Shown here one piece after another: positions 33,289 through 44,800 of a stretch of DNA of 64,000 nt (its first letter is position 1; each line of letters opens with the position of its first letter). Origin of the DNA: Glossina fuscipes (lineage: Eukaryota; Arthropoda; Insecta; Diptera; Glossinidae); the NCBI RefSeq assembly GCF_014805625.2, contig NW_023998456.1, positions 2,788,384 to 2,852,383 of the forward strand, given 5' to 3'. Under the pieces are notes generated by a model, which had not been told where the DNA came from, made no database searches, and was given only the letters and a program-made list of their open reading frames with translations. The translations under genes and the position numbers were made by a program.

Positions 33289-35382
33289 CTAACGTGGTGA
33301 ATAGGAACAACTAGGAGTACGCTCGTAGCGGCGCCGATGGTGACTGATAGGACAAGGTGAAGGTGTATGTTTTCGTGAACGGGAACGGTATTTATCACGT
33401 ATCGACCTGCAAGTTAAATTAAATTGATTTGAATAGATTGTAGGAGGGTTTTGACAGATGGATTGACTTACTTTCTAGAGCGCCCTTTGTAAACGCCCGG
33501 CGTAGGAGTATGCGGTCTTTCTGTTATAGAATAGTCTACACGTATGCGGCGTCCATCAACTTCCAAGCCGCAACAATATTCACGGGCCAACTTGGCATCA
33601 GCTAATTTTTCATAATAGATAAAACAAAAGCCACGCGAATGACCAGTCTGCAATTTGAAAATTCTATTAATTAAGCGAAACTTGAATATTTTGTAAGAGC
33701 TTGTAACACCGAGCCTTTGGTTTTGTATTATTTCCTTAAATAACAAAACCCTAACACAATGTTGTCAGCTTCTCTAGCCCTTTCTAATAGCATTTCTTAG
33801 AGAATCTTAACAAATGAAATGCATTTGAGGAGAAGAGCAAACCAAAAATTAACGCAGTGACCATCGAATATTAAAGAAACACAACATATTCCTTTACATC
33901 TCGCAGAAAACATAAAAATACCGATCCCACATGTGACTATCGGCAGACTTGTAGTTGCCAAAATTGGCATGAAAATCCAAACGACCTTGTCCGATATCCA
34001 ATAGCGGCCGGCAAATTTAATTTTTATAGACAAACTCTCTACTAAAAAGCTGTTTTGGAATACGATGTGCTTGCACTTTTCAAATTCTCACCTGAGCATC
34101 AATAACTACTTGTATACGTTCTATGTTTCCATATCTTGAGAAAATTTCACGTATTTTATGTTGGGTAGTACTAACATTTAAGCCAAAAACACCAATACAG
34201 CGGCTGGGTGACGGCTTTTCCTGAAATATATTGCGAAATTTAAAACTTTTAAAACAATGGTATTTAAGAGCTAAAGATTTTCTTACTCTATTGTTACGTT
34301 TACCCCTCTCATAAGAACTACGCGATGGTGAACGGGAGTGTGAATATGAACGACTTCTTGAACGCGACGTTGACCCATGCCGTCTGTTACTATATCGACG
34401 ATGATGACGAGGTGGTGTTATAGATCTTTTTTTGCGGGTAGTGAAGGAAATAAATTAAAATAAACACATTAATTACATAGTTTTAAACGATTCGGAAACA
34501 TTTGTTCGAATAAATATAAACCTGTTTCAATACCCTAAATAGTTTGCAATTCATGTTTATATTTGATTAATTTGCAATTCATATCAAATTGAGGTTTTGT
34601 GCTTTATGCATTGAAGTTGCAGTTTGTTTTGTTAAGTGCTTTTCTGACTTGGTTGATATAGGAACTGTTCTGTTATTCTTTTGTTTGATTTTTATTTTGA
34701 TTTTGCATTTTGCTTTGCTTTATTTTTCTATAAAATTCAAGTTTTTCATTAAAGCTGAAATTGAGAGAAATTTATTAGGATTCTTCAACACAGTAGGCGA
34801 CCTAAAATTCATATTTGAAAGCAAATTCTTTTTTTTTTTTCAAATATACTACATAAAATTTTCTCATGGATGACTTGATTTTTAATATTATTGTAATCGA
34901 AGCAAAGAAGAAAACTATATGAATGTAATATATGTTACCTAGAACAACTGCGGCTGTCGTGTGAATAGCGGCCACTATGACGGCCCGGTGGTAAAGACGG
35001 TGGCGAAGGTGGCTGTCTTGAGCTGGAACGACTGCGCGAATCGTATCGATAATGACTGTAGGACTTACTGAAAAACGACTAGTTGTTTATAATAAATTCA
35101 GAAAACAAAACCCTAAACTTACCGACGGCTGTTATGTCTGCCCGGTGACCGTGAATAGCTACGACGTTCACTTATACTGCGACTGCGTGAACGAGGCCTC
35201 TGCAAAGTCAACAATTATATTTATATGAAATTTATAAAAGATTGGTTATAAAAAAGCGCATTAAAAAAAAAGAACTCATACGACAATGTTACGAAAATGC
35301 CTTTGTTCTGATCACATCGGCCAATAATTATGTTAATGCGTTCTATAAAATTATGTTGATTTGATGTAAAAATTCTTACCAT
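33289..35382 (-). CDS. tra2: Transformer-2 (Tra2) RS-domain splicing factor, seven coding exons
   Basis: Tra2 is an SR-like protein that, with Transformer in flies, directs female splicing of doublesex and fruitless. Exons in reading order: 35382-35380 (ATG alone), 35199-35123, 35067-34939, 34425-34287, 34220-34092, 33647-33472, 33406-33289. They total 771 nt, 256 aa, in one frame. Residues ~2-115 are an Arg/Ser-rich RS1 domain (RPRSRSRSISERRSYSRS). The single RRM spans about 121-195: RNP2 is CIGVFGL and RNP1 is RGFCFIYY. Next come GLEVDGRRIRVDYSIT and the family-diagnostic linker RPHTPTPGVYKGR. A short second basic/Ser-rich tail ends in YSPR. The start exon is the least certain part: the lone ATG lies directly against a gtaaga donor. 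The acceptor before 34425 is also weak (aaaaaaag). Confidence 0.93.
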
Positions 35383-36167
35383 TCCTTTAGAATATTTTTG
35401 AAATCCTTTTAATTATAAAAATTGATCACACACGAAAATGATATTCCTCCTTTATAAATATTCTGTTTTTTCTATTTTATATCAACGTTGTTGTCAACTC
35501 AAAGCAATTTAAAAAAAATAATGCTTTTAAAAAACCTCTAGATTTTGATGTTAAAAAAGCTTTAATTGCAATTCTTTGGTATTAAATTTTTTGCTTTAAT
35601 ATATTTTATATTTTTTCTTTTTTACAAATTGAACAAATTGAAATGATTTATTAATACACAATAGTGCGTTATTGGAACGTTTATAATAATTTTGATAAAT
35701 GACGATTTTTTCATTTAGACAAAATGGTATCGAAAAGCAAAGCTAGCTTTGATTGTCTCACGGTTGCATTTTCAAGTAGGCATAAATCACAGGTAGTTAA
35801 TATAAATGTGACTTCCCTTGACGTCTATTTGTTTACTATAAAAATTTGTAAAAAACATTTCCCATTATTAAACGCGCGGGGAGGCCTTCAAATTTATTTT
35901 TTATTGTCGCTTAAAAATTTGTAAGATCATTAAGGAATTCCAGTAAAATCATAATTATCGTGCATTATGAATTCGAATGTCAAAATATGGGATTTGTGTA
36001 TTCATAGCATGCCTTTCTGCAGCGTTAAATAGCAAAATAATAATAATATTAAATTTCTTTTACACGAAACTATTTTGGGATTTTAAAAATTGTTTTCATC
36101 TAGCTCTCAGCCGAACTTTTCATTTGATATTTCGCTTTTTACTTTATTTCTTCTCGCAAAAATTCAG
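35383..36167. other. Upstream region between tra2 and the BRC-repeat gene
   Basis: Head-to-head spacing of under 0.8 kb between tra2 and the plus-strand exons at 36168. AT-rich. Presumably holds the tra2 promoter and 5' UTR, and possibly earlier exons of the BRC-repeat gene. A 66-codon open frame at 35724-35924 starts with a good ATG but has no recognisable motif. Confidence 0.45.
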
Positions 36168-36688
36168 CGAATCATCGACATATTGCCACGCCAAGCCGGA
36201 AACGGTAAAGATTGATATTCCTCACATTTTATTATGCTTATTGTTTTATTATTATTTTGATTGGCTTTAAAGGTAACCAAAGAGACAATATTAGTGGGTA
36301 CTCCAAGAACTTGGTGCTGGGAGAAACTAATGTTGCATTAGGACTTCAAAAAGCTAGCGGAGAACGGCCGGAGTTGGGAGTAGGTAAAAACGCAGTTGGC
36401 CTGAATGAAATTTTTATTGAAAATGAATGGGAAGAAGTGAAAAGTAAAGTGAGTCGAGATGAAGTGGGCAAGGTGAATAATCCCGGAAGTTTGCTTATTT
36501 CTACGAATTTTCAAACAGCGTATGGTAAAAAAATTTCCATATTGAAAGAAATCCAAATATCCGTACAAAGTATTCTAAGAGAATTTCAAGACAATTTGCA
36601 GGAAACGAATTATGAATCTGAACTAAAAGATATAAAGGCTCGGATGTCGATTAAAAGTATAGCGAAATTGCGGATCGAAAGTATATAA
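36168..36688 (+). CDS. Exons with a BRCA2-like BRC repeat (partial gene)
   Basis: BRC repeats bind RAD51 and are the hallmark of BRCA2 proteins in homologous recombination. A proposed 37-nt exon (36168-36204, cag before and gtaaag after) joins in frame to a larger exon from 36273. The larger exon is open to a TAA at 36686-36688, with a possible donor at 36681 (gtatat). It encodes an acidic/Asn-rich region followed by FQTAYGKKISI, which fits the BRC pattern F-x-T-A-x-G-K-x-[IV], then LKEIQISVQSILREF as the following helix. No second BRC repeat or DNA-binding domain is seen nearby, so this is part of a gene, a much-reduced BRCA2 or a remnant. BRC identity rests on one short motif. Confidence 0.5.
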
Positions 36689-37601
36689 AATGTCATTAAA
36701 CAGTCTCAAATAGTTGTAAACAGTTGTAAACACTTTGTTAAAAGAGGGAGTACACCCTTACAGTTGTCTTGGTTGTAAGGGTGAACACGAAATTCTTTGT
36801 TTAAACTTAATGAAGTTAGATATTAAATATTTAGTAAAATGATACGTTGTCCTTATTTTCGGGCTGAACTTTAACTTTGCCGACCTTTTACGACACTTTG
36901 TGGAAATTCCCAAATCATATATTTTTCTATGTTCATTCGTAAATACAACAAAAAAAAAATGCACAAGGGGACAAGAAGAATTTTTTCCAAATCTAATAAT
37001 AATTTACCTATTGCATGTTCATTATGTACTAATTCAAATCCTTTTTACACGAATTAAAATTTTTAGTTTATAAAACATATTATTTTTTAATATTAGAAGA
37101 ACAAGCAATGGGCTTATTTGTAGTTTTAAATTTATTTGTTAAATCCAGCATTTAAGCAACTCTTTTGCTTTGTCTTTCTGCGTCAGTGAAGTTCACTTTC
37201 GTACTCCTTCTAAAGTCATTTTTCTTTATTACTTTTATCATATATATAATCAATTAAATTATCAAAAATGTGACTTGCTTTTACATTAATTTTATGTATC
37301 TTTTTTTTTTTGCATACATTTATTATTTTTATTTACTTTTACTTTCATAAAATATACGGTTCCAGTAATTTTCTTATAAAATAATACGGCAATGCAATTT
37401 CTCATTTTGTGTACCATTTGGAACTTATTAACCCGAAAAAAGGAATAACGCATTATAGTGCCGGCCTATATCGCATTGAAAATATATCTGTTGTGTCCTT
37501 CTGTCATCTTTTGTTAAAAATACCCTATATATAACGTCTCATTTAATTACTCTCATATGAGGAAATGCGAAATGAAAGTGATAATAAAATCTCTTGTGCT
37601 T

Positions 37602-37760
37602 CCATTTGGTTGCGCCTAAGTTCATTTTCAATTTATAAGGTTGCGCCTAAGTTTATTTTCAATTTATAAACACAACCATTTGGTTGCGCCTAAATTTATT
37701 TTCAATTTATAAACACAACCATTTAGTTGCGTTTCGGTTTATTCTCAATTTATAGACACA
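37602..37760. repeat. Tandem repeat, four units of ~35-47 bp
   Basis: Imperfect units built on ggttgcgcctaagtttattt followed by tcaatttataaacacaacc-like sequence. The unit nearest 37740 is the most diverged. Confidence 0.85.
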
Positions 37761-38579
37761 ACTTTTTGCATACAATGCGTCACAAAAGTGGAGGTTCCAG
37801 TTTTGTATGTGTTCATTCATTTTTAACGTTGATTGTTGTTGTAAGCTTTTTCTAAGTATCTGTACAAAATTACTTTCTAATTGTCCTGTACCCAAATATA
37901 GACTAGCCAAGAAGATACGATTTTTCGCTATTGAGATTTTTTCCACCAGCGTATCGTAAAAATGTTTCGGCTCTTGTATGACCTCAATTTGATCACCATT
38001 TAACCATGTCTTTTAATATGGCGATTATGATCTCTAAAAACTTTGTCTAGAACAACAAACTTAATCTCGAATTTCTTCTTATCGTCGTCGTCAGCTTAAA
38101 TTCGAATACAACTAAAAACGGGCCCATGAAAAGTCTTATAAACAGCGAAATACGGAAAATTAGCAAATAAGAACTCGACCCTTTGTTTGCAAATTATGAA
38201 CAAAAATTTTTAATATGTTTTTGGAATTATTTCTTAAATTTCTTTTTAATAAACATTTAAAGAAATACGAAGAATCGTTTACAATTGCGAAAAAAATCAT
38301 AATCATAATAGAGAACTGCCTATAGAGAAAAGTAAGTATATAATTTGCAAAAAAAATAATTTCTATTATAGGCCCGTATGAAGTGTATGGGTCACGATTT
38401 GTATATATATATATAGATAAGATACGTAGGTCCTTTGGAGTGATGTTCTTAATGCTACCCAGTATTCTATTCCTCTCGGAAATTGAGAGAAGTTGCGTTA
38501 GCCTGATGGACGCACATGTATATATATATATATACATATAGGTATATTTATAACAAGAGAGCGTATCCAACAGGCATTA

Positions 38580-38720
38580 CATAAGCGGACAAATGGATAT
38601 GTTTAAATTAATTCAGAATTTTATGCTGATCAAGTATATGTATACTTTGTGAGGTCTCCGAAGGTTTTTTCTGGGCTCATCTTTCGGTCATGGGTATAAT
38701 AGTATGTAAGTTATAAAGGA
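38580..38720 (+). repeat. Dispersed repeat copy
   Basis: The words ggacaaatggatatgttta, attcagaattttatgctgat and caagtatatgtatactttg occur in the order seen in the other copies of the family. Confidence 0.6.
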
Positions 38721-39439
38721 AAGTTTGCACCGAAATACTGAAAGTAAACCGCCAAACCTAAAAAGTCCAAGAGTAAATATTCTATTGCTTATCTTGATAT
38801 CTGTAATTCCTTCGCACGCACAACTCTGCCGCGGCGGAGCATTCTACATATTCATAGTGTAGTAGTCTCATATATATCTGTTGTAAAAACTTCAGTAAAT
38901 GTGTTCGTTTCAGTTCTTTTACTCTCTTATTTTCTTTCATAGCATTTGGTGTATCTTCAAGCAGAGCATGATCTTTTGTGGCGTAAATGTTGTTAGCAAA
39001 ATGTTTTGTATTATATGTATATAATGTTTATGGCGCATTGCAGTTTTTTTGCCCCTTCATTATCATTGCGTTTGTTTTAATTTCATGACGATTTCGAATT
39101 TAAGCATTTTTTCTATTTCTTTTTCTCTGTTTTAATACTATAAATATATATTTAAAAAATAATAACGGCATAATACATAAATATTTTCAATTTAATAATA
39201 AAAACTCTTACATGGTCTTGTTAGAAGAAAAACTAGGAAATTAAATTTCTTAATTGCCAAAGAACACTGTTTACTTATAAACCAAATTAATAGTCACCGT
39301 AACCGTCATTTGTCATTAATTCATAAATTCTTAACGCAAAAAATTAAAAAATGTGCACATTTCGATATACATCGCATTTGATTGTAAAAAATGCAACGCT
39401 TTATAACAAAAAAAGAAGTTACTTCATGAAATAGGCTAA

Positions 39440-39643
39440 ATGACAAAATTAAAACCAATTCCTGTGAATCGAGGTGGTTTCGCGCAGGTAAAGAGCAGCA
39501 GATTAAAAGACAAAAGACAAAACGGTGTTAAAGCTATTAAAACCGTATCTTTTTCAACAGCAAAACATTTAAAAGCATTTCTTAACCCTTCTCTCCCAAC
39601 GGAGACACCATTAGACACCATTTTTTCGATTATCATGATGTAA
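39440..39643 (+). CDS. Small ORF, unidentified
   Basis: A 67-codon frame from ATG to TAA, basic in its first half (SSRLKDKRQNGVKAIK) and ending in a hydrophobic stretch. The base composition is more coding-like than its surroundings, but I recognise no family. It could be an exon of the same unknown gene as 40700-41301, or chance. Confidence 0.25.
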   Translation: MTKLKPIPVNRGGFAQVKSSRLKDKRQNGVKAIKTVSFSTAKHLKAFLNPSLPTETPLDTIFSIIMM

Positions 39644-40699
39644 TTTAACAAATTAGTTTTACTCTGAAATTAAATTTAATTATTTTTCTCAAATACGCTT
39701 CTAAAGAAAAATTCACTTTTTTTACACACCTATCACTTTCGTTTAACTATAAAACTCGATGATTGCAGTACAAAGTCTTAAGAAATTAGGTATTTAACTA
39801 TTTAGAAAATATTCCGTGCATTAAAGCAAAAAAATGATTCCTACTTGCCTTTACAGTCAAGTCGAATTACGACGAATTTACCTCCAGTTTTACTAATAAT
39901 GACAACCAAATGTTTGGAATTCGATATTAGGCCCAAATCGTGGACAAATCCTACACTTCGATAACGCGACCTTGCCCTACGGTAAGTAACCGCTTGCGTC
40001 ACTCGTCTAAACCCATAAAAATAATCAAATGTTTCGCATCATGAAATGAGACTAATAAAGGACGGCTACGAAACAATTGAATAACAAAAATTAATTTGAA
40101 GTATAATTCAATAAGAAATTTCAACGTGCCTAACGGTTTGCAAAGGCTCAATTATTCAGAATTGTAAGCAAACATAGATGCTTACTCTCAGATGCTCGAC
40201 ATTTTCAATTTATTAACTATGTGACTATTCCTATCATATGTTTCCTTTTATATGATCTGTCCAGTACTTGCGTGCTAAGCATAGGTTACCTTATGAAGAT
40301 CACAGGTGCGTATGATAAGCACATACGTATTTAAATGGATATTTTCGTGAAAATGATTTTTTTCTCAATTGCAGTTTTGTTCGCAGAGGCAGGTTGGCGG
40401 CTTTAAAGAAGAACTTTCTTCAGAGTTTATTTCCAGAGTAGATTCATGGATTAACAAACACTTGATAAGATACAATGTGACTCTGAATGATTTGCATTAC
40501 TGATTGTTACTAAATGACCAAACATTTTTGACTAGCATATGTCAGGAATAGATTTCGTTGATATACATTCGTGAAATTCGATATCCGCTTGTCTACTGAA
40601 ATTTTAGTTGATGTCACCGATATTTAAACAACTTGCAAAATCAGTTCCAATTATTTGTGATTATCTCATCCAATTTAATACTTAAATTTATTGCAATAA

Positions 40700-41301
40700 A
40701 TCACAAGAAAAAGAAAACGATTACAACGGTCTATAAGAGGAGAGATTTGAAAAATCCTGTCAGTTCGGAATCAAATTCTCGTAGTACTTTCGCGAATGTC
40801 CACGCTAATAACACAAGTGCGTCTATTGCCAAAGGGATTGACTTGCTTGATTTTAAAGTTCATAAAGCTTTAGAGGTCATTGAGGAAGATGTATTTGCAC
40901 CGAAAACTTTCTACAGCACTAGGACCGCGAGGCACCAGAGAAATCCTTCCGGTGACAAGGTGATAATTGATCTTAACGCTGAGACAGTAACATTTCCTAA
41001 GATAACAGATTCTGCAAATAATTGTTACACGCAAAATGAAATATTCCTTCCGAATGTAAGTAATTAATAGAACTTCTTAATCATATCAACCACAACATAA
41101 TCAATATATTTTCAGTTTATTGGTGACGTCGAGCGAAAACAAGATAATTGGATAAATAAATCGTTCTTATACCGTCAAAACACATTTCCAACAGTGACAC
41201 GAAATATTGCGACAGTTACGCACAGCAACAGCATTGACCCAACACAGTTAACTTCCTATGCTGTTTGTTTACAAAAAGTTTTGCAACACCACCAGAACTA
41301 A
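40700..41301 (+). CDS. Two-exon fragment of an unidentified gene
   Basis: Exon A ends at 41055 with a strong donor (aat|gtaagt) and exon B starts at 41116 after atattttcag; the frame is kept across the 60-nt intron. Exon A encodes SIAKGIDLLDFKVHKALEVI, then DVFAPKTFYSTRTARHQRNP and DKVIIDLNAETVTFP. Exon B continues FIGDVERKQDNWINKSFLYR to a TAA at 41299-41301. The intron length and sites are typical of fly genes, so this looks transcribed or recently so. A second frame (41265-41480) continues beyond the stop with plausible composition (FATPPELITARIAIPFRNFF), suggesting a frameshift near 41265 or a further splice. No family recognised. The left boundary is approximate. Confidence 0.45.
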
Positions 41302-42195
41302 TCACCGCGCGCATTGCGATTCCCTTTAGAAATTTCTTTGGATATCTGCAGACAGATAATAAAAATACAATTACACTTACCGATAATGGCAATACGGTGC
41401 CTCCCCACAATCTAATACACCACGATTCTCACCATAAACACCTCCAACGAAACCCTCTAGAGCATAACGTAGTTATGTGACTGCCCCATTTCAAATAACT
41501 GGGTAAATCGCGTAAGTAACACCGAAACCAGCAAACATCATCATAGGAATATGATGATGTCACGCAAACCTTCCAGGATGTATTGTTACAATATTTATAA
41601 TTAGTCCAGTATCAACGGATGGAACTGAGACCGAAGAGAAATTTACGGGTCGTCAAATATTTTAAAATTCAATTCTTCCTCTTGCTCACACAATTTACGA
41701 GTCTTCAAACATTTAAAAGATTGAATTCTTGCTCTAAGGTAAATATATTATTCTATATTTCGCATTTTTCGAACGCATATCATCTATCAATCAAACGCAT
41801 TAGTCTTTGTTGCAAAACCGGATTTTAAATTAATAATCGATGAAATGGAAAATAGGGATGAATGATGAGTGGCATAAATTTTGCAATAAAAGGTCTGCGG
41901 ATGCTTCAAGCTTTTTTTAAATTTATCAATTTACAGAAACTATCTTATCTATGGCTTCGGTTGATAACCGGTATATTTAATAAATGTACATCAATAGTGA
42001 AAAAATATTCTATTCTATCGCTTCGATATTGCCACAAAATACAGACTCGCTTTTCAAATATTTCCTCAATTGTCAATAAGTATATATGGGAACCTTATAT
42101 TAAAGGTAAGTTCATTTTAAATGTTTTTTTTCGCCCTTCGGTCTACTTCGATAATAAAATATATGTTTTTGAAAATGCATTTATACACCATATAG

Positions 42196-42353
42196 ATGAT
42201 GCTGAATGTGAACTGAATTGTAAACCAATTGGCATGAAATATTTTGCTACTTTAAACAATACTGTCATAGATGGCACAATGTGCTTTCGCCCGGCTGAAT
42301 ATTATCGGTATAATTATCAAGAAGGAGCTGTATGTGTCAATGGGATATGTAAG
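42196..42353 (+). CDS. Exon resembling ADAMTS/ADAMTS-like cysteine-rich region
   Basis: Acceptor (ccatatag) and strong donor (aag|gtaagt) enclose 158 nt, open in one frame. The residues read CELNCKPIGMKYFATLNNTV, then IDGTMC and, near the end, GAVCVNGICK. The spacing C-x3-C ... V.DGT.C ... CVNG.C is typical of the segment after the first thrombospondin repeat in ADAMTS and papilin-type extracellular proteins. No neighbouring thrombospondin or protease exons were found. An orphan exon, or part of a gene with long introns interrupted by the retrotransposon that begins ~175 bp downstream. Confidence 0.45.
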
Positions 42354-42527
42354 GTAAGTGAAGAAAGGCTTGGTTTATTTCCGCATTATTCGGCTATTGG
42401 ACTCAGTGGTGATGAATACCAATAACTAAATTACGGAAGTATGAAATCGAAATTAAAAATACCATCGTTTATAATTCTTATAGTATATGTCATATTTTTT
42501 TAATGACTTATAAAGCCTTTTTAAAAG

Positions 42528-43718
42528 CTATAATTTGTTAAAAATTCTTTTAGCTGCGGCGATGCGCATCGACGTGGTTGTTAGTTTTGGTAAGTTTTTT
42601 TTATAAAATTGTTTAATAACCATTGTTCATTTTGAAAATTTTGTTTTGTAATATTGAAATAATTCATTATAACACCTTCTTTGAAGAAATAAAAAAAAGG
42701 AAATGTATTAAATGTTAAAATACTGGTAACACTTCCTGAGGGTATCGGAGGGGCGAGGGAAAAGTAGTATGGTTAGGGCATAGATTTATATAAGTCAAAA
42801 ATTTGAAAATTTTTAGTAAGCATGTTTTAATTGAAATAATGAAATATTGTAGCGAAACAAGAACCTATCATGCATCTGAATACATTTTATTTGGACACAT
42901 CCCATCCGACGAGCCAGTCCGGAAAACATGCGAATAAAAAAAAAAAAAGAGAAAAAATAAACAATTACATCCGTGCATAGCTCCAATTTCCAAAACGTTA
43001 CAGGTTCCGGTGTTAGTGCTTGCAGGTAGCACACCATTAATCCTGACAGTCGATGCAAATGCCTCTGTGCTCGGTAAGATACTAGAACGTGGGTCTGGTC
43101 TTCGCAATCAGCTAAGGGGGCACGTTTTGTCCGGATGGTGTGCATCACGAAATGTCCATGTTTTGAATGAGCCTAGCCAATGGTTCACGTTTGACGATCC
43201 AGTTGGTGCTAGTGACATTGATATTATTATCGCAAACGGTGTTGCTAAGGGAGTGTTTGATTTCTCTTGGAAGGTCAAAAGTGGTTGGGGGTTAGTAACC
43301 ACCAAATTATTAAAGTGGAGGCCAGTGGAGGGGTGAATTGGGTTACCTACGGGGTCCATATTAGGGAAGCGGTGACAGCCGTATCGCTTGACGATTTTGG
43401 TAGCAGATCGTTGGATGAGCAGGTGGAATATATTTCCCGGTCCGTTTTTGGCGTCAACGACTTGCTCCTTGAGAAATGTCGCAAGGCAAATCAACAGGGG
43501 ATCAAGTGGTGGATGATCGCTCTCTCCGCGAAACGTAGAGCCGTACGTCGCCTTAGGCGGAATTTTCAGAGTACGAGGCGGTCCGATATTGCGGATGCTG
43601 CCCAACACAGAATCGATTTAAGCCAATGCCTTTATCGGCACAAATGCATGCTTCTAAAAGCGAAGGAAGATGACTGGAAGGCTTTTGCCTCTCGAAACCG
43701 AAATGACCCTTGGGGTTA
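42528..43718 (+). pseudogene. R1-like retrotransposon copy 2: aberrant 5' segment plus endonuclease C-terminal half
   Basis: Starts at the same internal point as copy 1 (ctataatttgttaaaaattc) and parallels 21725-22923 almost base for base. The endonuclease part is split by a frameshift near 43300 but retains GLRNQLRGHVL, GASDIDIIIAN and DDWKAFASRNRNDPWG. The near-identity of both copies, including the non-coding lead, shows that they descend from one already chimeric source. Confidence 0.8.
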
Positions 43719-44338
43719 GCTTTCTCGGATATCCAGAGGCAAAAAATCAATGGAACACAGTACTTACCACCCGGAGGGAGTATCTGGGCGTTTTATTGGG
43801 CAGCTTCTTGCAGGGTTGGACGAGGTTGTGCCTTCTGAACATCGGATAGCATATTCTCCGCTGCCCTTGGAAAAATATGAAATTAGATTTCAGTTCGCTA
43901 ATACCAAAGCGAAAAGGTCGCCAGGTTTGGATGAAATAACGGGTGAGATGGTAAGAGCCCTTTGGAAAGTTATTCCTGACTACCTCTTTAAGATGCACAG
44001 TCAATGCCTAGCAGATGACTATTTTCCAGCCCAGTAGAAAGTGTTCAGGGTGGTACCGCTCCTGAAGTCGTCTGATAAGTTTAAGAGTGATCCTAGCTCT
44101 TATCGGGGCATCAGTTTCCTCCCAGTGCTTGGTAAAGTGCTGGAGAAGATGATGGTAGAAAGGTTTCTGGAGATTCCTAGCCTGAGTCTGTCTAACAAAC
44201 AGGTTGGGCTCCGACAGGGACTCTCTACCCAGGATGCTTGGCTGCATGTGCAGAAATGCAGATGCTAGTGAAACAAAGTATATGTTAGGGATATTGGTAG
44301 ATTTCAAGGGTGCGTTTGATTATCTGAGATGGAATAAA

Positions 44339-44484
44339 GTTCTTGGCAGGCTGAGAGAGGTAAATTGCCAAAAATCGACCTCTGGAGAACTTATTTCTCT
44401 CAAATAATAAAATAAATAGTTCTTGGCAGACTGAGAGAGGTAAATTGCCAAAAATCAACCTCTGGACAACTTATTTCTGTCAAA
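44339..44484 (+). repeat. Tandem duplication inside RT of copy 2
   Basis: 44339-44404 (gttcttggcaggctgagaga...) is repeated at 44419-44484 with a few substitutions, with a 14-bp A/T-rich joiner between. It disrupts the RT frame. Confidence 0.85.
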
Positions 44485-44569
44485 GATGCGCATGTGCTAT
44501 TGGTACCATTGACATGTTACATAGAGATGTAGTAAGAGGGATTCGGCTGTGGTCCATATATTTGGAACA

Positions 44570-44800
44570 GAATTGTGGCAAGGGTTTAACGTGGGTTCCT
44601 GCCTGAAAGGCTTAACCCCACGGTGGCCCAAGTCACTTTAAGCATACTACGCCCCCTGGCGAGTTAGACAATCCCCACAGAGTAGGGGCCTAAACAGCAC
44701 CAGAATCCAGAACGGTTTATTGTGTATGAAACAATAAACCCCATTCCAGTCAATGGTGACGCCTAGCTGCACTCAAATTGTTCCATTTTAGCTAGGAACA
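44570..44800. mobile_element. 231-bp insertion with 6-bp target duplication, inside RT
   Basis: The RT sequence runs to ggaaca at 44564-44569, and ggaaca recurs at 44795-44800. Outside this block the flanks continue one RT motif in frame (GPYIWN, then TMMAPLL), as expected for an insertion that duplicated 6 bp. The block is GC-balanced, has stops in the RT frame, and holds a perfect hairpin at 44714-44740 (ggtttattgt, 7-nt loop, acaataaacc). No long terminal inverted repeats were seen. It may be a SINE or a small non-autonomous element; class unknown. Confidence 0.7.

Larger units (their letters stand above)
36689..39439. other. Intergenic or intronic DNA, repeats only
   Basis: AT-rich. Contains the four-unit tandem repeat at 37602-37760, (TA)n near 38400 and 38520, and one dispersed repeat copy at 38580. 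No coding segment supported. Confidence 0.5.

Noticed and set aside
37602..37760. CRISPR-like array appearance of evenly spaced repeats
   Set aside because: Nuclear insect DNA with imperfect units and no unique spacers. An ordinary tandem repeat.
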